A program made the translations under genes and the position numbers. A stretch of DNA of 18,944 nucleotides, from the NCBI GenBank assembly GCA_024278415.1, contig JAJRTI010000565.1:1-18944 (forward strand). Reading direction: 5' to 3'. The notes beneath the pieces are model-generated. The model searched no databases. It worked only from the letters and a program-made list of their open reading frames with translations, and was not told the DNA's origin. This DNA comes from Planctomycetota bacterium (GTDB lineage Bacteria > Planctomycetota > Brocadiia > JAJRTI01). Below are positions 15,267-18,944 of the stretch, piece by piece; the first letter of the stretch is position 1, and each line of letters opens with the position of its first letter.

Positions 15267-15965
15267 CTACGCGCGTTCGACGTACGCCACCGGATCCGTT
15301 GCCCCCGCCTCCGCGAAGCCCTTCAGCCTCAGTTGGCAACTGTCGCATCGCCCGCACGCGCGGCCCTGGGGATCGGGATCGTAACAGCTATGGGTCAGGC
15401 CGTAGTCCACCCCCAACGAGAGGCCGGCCTTGATGATTTGCCCCTTGGTCATGTGAATGAGAGGCGCGTGGATCGTGAGCTTCTGCCCGGACACGGCCGC
15501 CTTGGTCGCCAGGTTGGCCAAGCGCTCGAACGCCTCAATGTACTCCGGCCGGCAGTCGGGGTAGCCGGAGTAGTCCAGCGCGTTCACGCCGATGAAGACA
15601 TCCTGCGCGGCGAGCACCTCCGCCCAAGCCAACGCGTACGACAGGAAGATGGTGTTGCGCGCCGGCACGTAGGTCACCGGGATGCCCTCGGCCATCTCGC
15701 CTTCGTCGCGCCCCTTGGGCACCGCGATATCGTCGGTGAGCGCGGAGCCGCCGAACTGCCGCAGGTCCACGTCGACCACGACGTGCTGCGCGGCCCCAAG
15801 CGCATCGGCCACGCGCGTGGCCGCGGCCAGCTCCTGCGCGTGGCGCTGGCCGTAACGAAAGCTCATCGCGTGGCACGCGAACCCCTGGCCGCGCGCGATG
15901 GCCAACGTCGTGGCGGAGTCGAGCCCACCGCTCAAAAGCACGACGGCTTTCTTGGTATTGGGCAT
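15267..15965 (-). CDS. queC: 7-cyano-7-deazaguanine synthase
   Basis: A 232-residue cytoplasmic enzyme that makes preQ0 from 7-carboxy-7-deazaguanine with ATP and ammonia, in the queuosine tRNA-modification pathway. The N-terminal ATP pyrophosphatase loop is intact ([12 protein letters not shown]12-S17), as are SFRYGQRH (35-42), [17 protein letters not shown] (100-116) and the C-terminal zinc site with C194, C204, C207 and C210 (HSCYD...[11 protein letters not shown]). Length is standard. The ATG at 15965 has GGAG eight bases upstream; the frame is open far beyond, through the tRNA gene, but that part is not coding. No queD, queE or queF is present in the window. It lies 71 bases downstream of tRNA-Ser on the same strand. 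Confidence 0.96.
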   Translation of the reverse strand: MPNTKKAVVLLSGGLDSATTLAIARGQGFACHAMSFRYGQRHAQELAAATRVADALGAAQHVVVDVDLRQFGGSALTDDIAVPKGRDEGEMAEGIPVTYVPARNTIFLSYALAWAEVLAAQDVFIGVNALDYSGYPDCRPEYIEAFERLANLATKAAVSGQKLTIHAPLIHMTKGQIIKAGLSLGVDYGLTHSCYDPDPQGRACGRCDSCQLRLKGFAEAGATDPVAYVERA

Positions 15966-15993
15966 GGTTGGCTCCACCTGCCTTGAAATGGCA

Positions 15994-16026
15994 ATCCCCT
16001 GAGACAGCCGCGCTGGCCCAGGGGAT
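15994..16026 (-). other. Hairpin between tRNA-Ser and queC
   Basis: ATCCCCTG (15994-16001) pairs with CAGGGGAT (16019-16026), and the 17-base interior holds CAGC/GCTG. It sits just after the tRNA 3' end and before the queC ribosome binding site. It may help end or process the tRNA transcript, or act as a queC leader structure. I see no preQ1 riboswitch consensus in it. Confidence 0.4.
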
Positions 16027-16036
16027 GCGATGACGG

Positions 16037-16121
16037 CGGAGGGAGTAGGATTCGAACCCACGGTACCCGAAGGTACAGCGGTTTTCAAGACCGCCGCCTT
16101 AAACCACTCGGCCATCCCTCC
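16037..16121 (-). tRNA. tRNA-Ser (anticodon UGA)
   Basis: The minus strand folds as a class II tRNA of 85 bases. The acceptor stem is GGAGGGA (16115-16121) with TCCCTCC (16038-16044). The D arm starts GGCCGAGTGG, the anticodon loop is CTTGAAA with TGA at 16085-16087, the long variable arm is TGTACC-TTCG-GGTACC-like, and the T loop is GGTTCGAATCC. The discriminator is G and no CCA is encoded (CCG follows). The large variable arm and UGA anticodon identify serine. Confidence 0.96.
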
Positions 16122-16171
16122 GGGGATGAGTAGGGGGCCTAGTTTAGTCGGGTCTGACCAGCGAGTCAAGG

Positions 16172-18622
16172 TTAGGGCAGATCGGGCGCCTCCACGCCTT
16201 CGTAGCGCTTGCCCCACACCCTCACGTCGTCCACGAAGCCCAGGTCGTCGAACGCGCCCACGCCGATGAGGCCCCACGTGAACGTCTTGTCCGTTGCGGT
16301 CATGATCGGCTTCTCCATGTCGTCCACGTACGCCTTGATCTCGCCAGTGGACACGTTGCGCTCGACCTTGAGCCGGTACCAGCCTTGGTCGATCAGGCGC
16401 GCAGGGTGCTTGCGCGTGCTCGTGATGGGCGTGCGGTCCTTGCCGTCGACCTTGAGGATCGCGTTGTGCACGCTGTCGGTTCTGCCGGCAAAGTGCACGT
16501 AGTAGAAGTGCGTGGGGTCTTGGTAGCCGAAGAAAATGCACATGTCCCGGCCGTCGTAGCCTGGGGGGCTCATGCACCGCACCTGCGCGGTGATGCAGAA
16601 GTCGGTGACCGCGAGGTCTTTGAGGATCGACATGGAGCGCGGTGCGCGCACTCTGCCTGGCGGGCCAACCCTCACGGTCTGGTACGCGTTGTCGCCATTG
16701 ACTTGGCCGAGCCGCCACAGGTTGCCCTTGCGCGGCCGCCACAGGTCGATGCGTCCCTCGGAGAAATCGTCCTCGAACAGCAGCGGCAGATCCCTGGGAG
16801 GCCGCGGGTCGGTCGCCACCTTCTTCAGCGGCCGCGGGGGCGGCAGCTTGCGTTGGGGCTTGCCGCCGCGCGTGGGCGCGTCTGGAACCTTCACTTTGCT
16901 TAGATCGACCGTGCGCTTGCGCGCGAGCTTACCGTCGAGGCGCACGTAGTCGAAAAAACCCGCGTCGCCGAGCGAGCCCACGCCCACCAGGCCCGACGTG
17001 TAAGTCCTGTCCTTCGCGGTGAAGATGGGCGTCTCCAGGTCGTCGATGTAGCCGTAGATCACTCCATCGTCCACGCGCCGCTCGACGCGCATCACATGGT
17101 ACTCGGTGCCCGTGAGCCGCGCCGGCGGCCTCTTCTCCCGGTGGATGATTCGCCGGCCGGCGCGGGTCTGGACCGCGATCATGTTGTAGCCCGGCCGCGT
17201 GAAGGGCGAGCAGTGCATGAAGTAGAGGCGGTTGGGATCCTGCCAGCCAAAGAGCAGATCCACGTCTCCGCGCTTGATCGAGCACCGGCCCACCACGGTG
17301 AGCACGAAGTCGGTCACTTCGTAGTCGCGCAACACCGCGCCCGCGAAGCCCGCGGGCCGCACGAGTTGGAGGGTTTCCGCGTCGTCGTCATCCGCGATGC
17401 GCCACACGCCTCTGGGATACGTGAACCAACGGGCCAGGCTGCTCATCGACTCGAAGTCGTCCTCCACGAGCCGCCTCATGCCCTCCGGCGGCTCCTCGTC
17501 CTTCACTTGCGCGATGAGCCGGCACACGGTGCGGTAGCTGCTCCACTTGAAGCGGTGGTCGAGCCCATAGATGGGATCATACGCGCACTCCTTGTACGAC
17601 TCGAAGTCGAAGTGGCATTCGCCGCATAGGGTGACCATGAGCGGCTTGCTCGTGGGCTTGCTGGGTTTAGTCTTGCCGTAGTCCTCCATGTGCTTGACGC
17701 TTTCGCCATGGCAATCACTGCAGGCCATCTTCTTTTTCGTGCGGTGGAGGTCCTTCTCGAAGTCCGCAAAAGTCTGCGCGTGGCAGCCTTGGCACGCGCG
17801 GTCGCCCGCGGCGAGCAAAGCCTTGATGTCGCCCGCGGCGACAAGCGCCTTGCCGCGGCGCAGCATGGCCACGGCCGCGCGCTTGGCCGTCCGCTCGTCG
17901 TCGCTTTCAATGAGCGCTTTCAGCGCCCAGGCCGCGGCGTCGCTGTGGATGGCGCCCAGTGCGTCGATGGCCGCGCGCCGGAGGCGCGGATCCTTTGACC
18001 GCGTCAGAGGCACGATGAGCGGCACGGAGTCCGCGTCGCCCAGCTCGCCCAGCGCTTCCACGGCCGCGGCTAGCGCGTCCGTGGCGAGCTTGCTATGGAG
18101 CAGCCGGCGCAGCGCCGGCGCGGCATCTCTTGCGCCGATGTCGCCCAGCGCGAGCGCGGCCTGCACGCGCACGGCCGGGTCTGCGAGCGCGGCGGCGAGG
18201 GCCGGCGACGCGCCGGCGTCGCCCAGCCGGCCCAGCAGACGCGCCGCGGTGTTGCGGACGGCCGCTGGGTACTTGGCTTGGACGAGGGCTCGGCAGAGCG
18301 CAGCCCGTACGGAAGCCTTGTGCGCCCCGTGGCGCACGATGTCGTGCAGCGCAGCTTCGGCCCAGGCGTGGAAGCGCCGGTCGGGGTTCGACGCCATCGC
18401 GGCGCAGAGGGGGGCGACCGCGGCTGCGCCCTCCTTCGCCAGGCTGCGTCGCGCGGCATCCGGCACTTGCCAACTCGACCACTCGCCCTTCTGGAGAACG
18501 GCGATGTGGCGGCCAATGTCGCCGGGGCCGGCATTGGCCAAAGCGGCCAGCCATATGGCGGCAAGGATGGAAATGCGTCTCAAGTCGTTGTTCGCAGAAA
18601 CTGGAGCGGAATGCCTTCGCAT
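16172..18622 (-). CDS. Secreted HEAT-repeat / triheme cytochrome c / double concanavalin-like fusion protein
   Basis: An 816-residue exported protein in four parts. Residues 1-31 form a signal peptide ([17 protein letters not shown]). Residues about 55-270 are five or more HEAT-type repeats (for example [40 protein letters not shown]). Residues 277-337 hold three c-type heme sites: CQGCH (277-281), CSDCH (301-305) and CGECH (333-337), with spare His (H293, H311) as possible distal ligands. Two related beta-sandwich modules follow at about 386-563 and 614-803, each with DDF, F-x-(W/Y)-QDP and YIDD/YVDD blocks, like DUF1080/LamG-type carbohydrate-binding or hydrolase domains, joined by a basic Pro-rich linker. 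Export is needed for heme attachment, so it probably acts in the periplasm or at the surface. I chose the ATG at 18622; no good ribosome binding site is visible and a TTG at 18583 is possible. Its exact role is unknown. Confidence 0.82.
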   Translation of the reverse strand: MRRHSAPVSANNDLRRISILAAIWLAALANAGPGDIGRHIAVLQKGEWSSWQVPDAARRSLAKEGAAAVAPLCAAMASNPDRRFHAWAEAALHDIVRHGAHKASVRAALCRALVQAKYPAAVRNTAARLLGRLGDAGASPALAAALADPAVRVQAALALGDIGARDAAPALRRLLHSKLATDALAAAVEALGELGDADSVPLIVPLTRSKDPRLRRAAIDALGAIHSDAAAWALKALIESDDERTAKRAAVAMLRRGKALVAAGDIKALLAAGDRACQGCHAQTFADFEKDLHRTKKKMACSDCHGESVKHMEDYGKTKPSKPTSKPLMVTLCGECHFDFESYKECAYDPIYGLDHRFKWSSYRTVCRLIAQVKDEEPPEGMRRLVEDDFESMSSLARWFTYPRGVWRIADDDDAETLQLVRPAGFAGAVLRDYEVTDFVLTVVGRCSIKRGDVDLLFGWQDPNRLYFMHCSPFTRPGYNMIAVQTRAGRRIIHREKRPPARLTGTEYHVMRVERRVDDGVIYGYIDDLETPIFTAKDRTYTSGLVGVGSLGDAGFFDYVRLDGKLARKRTVDLSKVKVPDAPTRGGKPQRKLPPPRPLKKVATDPRPPRDLPLLFEDDFSEGRIDLWRPRKGNLWRLGQVNGDNAYQTVRVGPPGRVRAPRSMSILKDLAVTDFCITAQVRCMSPPGYDGRDMCIFFGYQDPTHFYYVHFAGRTDSVHNAILKVDGKDRTPITSTRKHPARLIDQGWYRLKVERNVSTGEIKAYVDDMEKPIMTATDKTFTWGLIGVGAFDDLGFVDDVRVWGKRYEGVEAPDLP

Positions 18623-18696
18623 TCCGATGTTGAAAGAACCTACGCCTTCCTGCAAAAAGAGATGCGAGAAAGGGACGGCCGTGCCGCAGTTCCCGC

Positions 18697-18759
18697 TCCT
18701 ACTCTTTGTCTTACTCTTAGTCCTACTCTAACCGCACGACACGGAGGAGTAAGACTAAG
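18697..18759. promoter_or_regulatory. 12-bp tandem repeats with an inverted copy, upstream of the heme-fusion gene
   Basis: Three 9-base units start at 18697 (TCCTACTCT), 18709 (TCTTACTCT) and 18721 (TCCTACTCT), exactly 12 bases apart, and an inverted near-copy (GGAGTAAGA) lies at 18746-18754. The last direct unit and the inverted copy also form a 13-bp stem (18716-18728 with 18747-18759, 12 of 13). The array is 75-140 bases upstream of the heme-fusion gene and upstream of the divergent transposase-like gene, suiting a tandem operator; the regulator is unknown. Confidence 0.55.
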
Positions 18760-18794
18760 TACTTCCATTCGCAATTACGCTGACGTATTTGTGC

Positions 18795-18823
18795 TTGTCC
18801 TTGACACGCCAGGATGGTATGTT
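18795..18823 (+). promoter_or_regulatory. Candidate promoter for the transposase-like gene
   Basis: TTGTCC (18795-18800) and TATGTT (18818-18823) are 17 bases apart, each four of six to the sigma-70 consensus, and end 35 bases before the ATG. An overlapping TTGACA (18801-18806) is a perfect -35 hexamer but has no -10 at normal spacing. Confidence 0.4.
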
Positions 18824-18858
18824 GAACCCCATCGCCAGTCCCACGGATGGAGGCCTTC

Positions 18859-18944
18859 ATGCCAAAGACAAGTCCTTATGCGATCCAACTTGCCGCGGCA
18901 GAGCGGCAACGCTTGCAAGAGTTGTCGCGAAAATATACGGCATC
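18859..18944 (+). CDS. IS630-type transposase or HTH protein, N-terminal fragment
   Basis: Only 28 codons are inside the window (MPKTSPYAIQLAAAERQRL, then QELSRKYTA). The start is firm: GGAGG lies five bases before the ATG. The pattern L-x-x-x-E-R-x-x-L-x-x-L-x-R-x-Y-T is how many IS630-family transposase helix-turn-helix domains begin, where it is followed by the DNA-binding helices. It is the only gene on the plus strand. Whether it is an intact element, and where its inverted repeats lie, cannot be seen from here. Confidence 0.6.
   Translation, partial: MPKTSPYAIQLAAAERQRLQELSRKYTA

Noticed and set aside
15966..16036. preQ1 riboswitch before queC
   Set aside because: The leader contains a simple hairpin only; neither the A-rich tail pseudoknot of class I nor a class II layout is visible.
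15966..16742. Long N-terminal extension of queC
   Set aside because: The frame stays open upstream, but it crosses the tRNA-Ser gene and the out-of-frame end of the heme-fusion gene. QueC length and the ribosome binding site fit the start at 15965.
18838..18848. CCCACGGATG shared with the inverted repeat arms at 7285 and 7332
   Set aside because: A ten-base match with no wider similarity is plausible by chance in a window of this size and composition.
1..18944. CRISPR array
   Set aside because: No regularly spaced direct repeats of CRISPR size and no cas genes are seen; the 12-bp repeats near 18700 are far too short.

Overview
The window is GC-rich bacterial DNA with 14 protein-coding genes and one tRNA that I can support. 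Every gene lies on the minus strand except a transposase-like fragment at the right edge. The gene mix is: clan GH-A and apiosidase-type glycoside hydrolases, an NRAMP-like permease lacking the metal-binding signatures, a HEAT-repeat/c-type-heme/concanavalin-like secreted fusion, DUF3592, YfdX and a membrane-anchored Hsp20. This suggests a heterotrophic, polysaccharide-using environmental bacterium of the Planctomycetota / Hydrogenedentota / other PVC-like type. That placement is inference from gene content; no marker gene in the window settles it.

Layout, left to right. (1) 1-5308, carbohydrate region: a secreted GH5-like hydrolase cut by the left edge, an NRAMP-like permease, a small two-helix membrane protein, and a DUF5060/DUF4038 (apiosidase-like) hydrolase with no obvious signal peptide. 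(2) 5309-5746, a gene-free stretch with a compact, end-to-end self-complementary element. (3) 5747-8690, a membrane-lipid group read right to left: isoprenylcysteine/phospholipid methyltransferase-like protein, YbhP-like endonuclease/exonuclease/phosphatase protein, and cardiolipin synthase. The last two are in the same order as E. coli ybhP-clsB. (4) 8691-9052, a gap holding a symmetric 141-bp imperfect palindrome with a perfect 25-bp core stem. (5) 9053-12058, a stress group: SpoIIAA/STAS-like protein, stand-alone receiver domain, membrane-anchored Hsp20 followed by a clear intrinsic terminator, and a YfdX-family periplasmic protein. (6) 12480-15093, a tight three-gene unit gcvT - PfpI/DJ-1 - DUF3592, the last two joined by an ATGA overlap. 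(7) 15200-16121, a perfect 46-bp palindrome, queC, and tRNA-Ser(UGA). (8) 16172-18622, an 816-residue secreted protein with HEAT repeats, three CxxCH heme sites and two concanavalin-like modules. (9) 18623-18944, a divergent intergenic region with three 12-bp tandem repeats and an inverted copy, then the start of an IS630-type transposase-like gene on the plus strand.

The most interesting points are the HEAT-triheme-lectin fusion with its iteron-like upstream repeats, the Hsp20-YfdX pairing that resembles part of the transmissible locus of stress tolerance, the NRAMP homologue without its metal ligands, and the long hairpins in several gaps.
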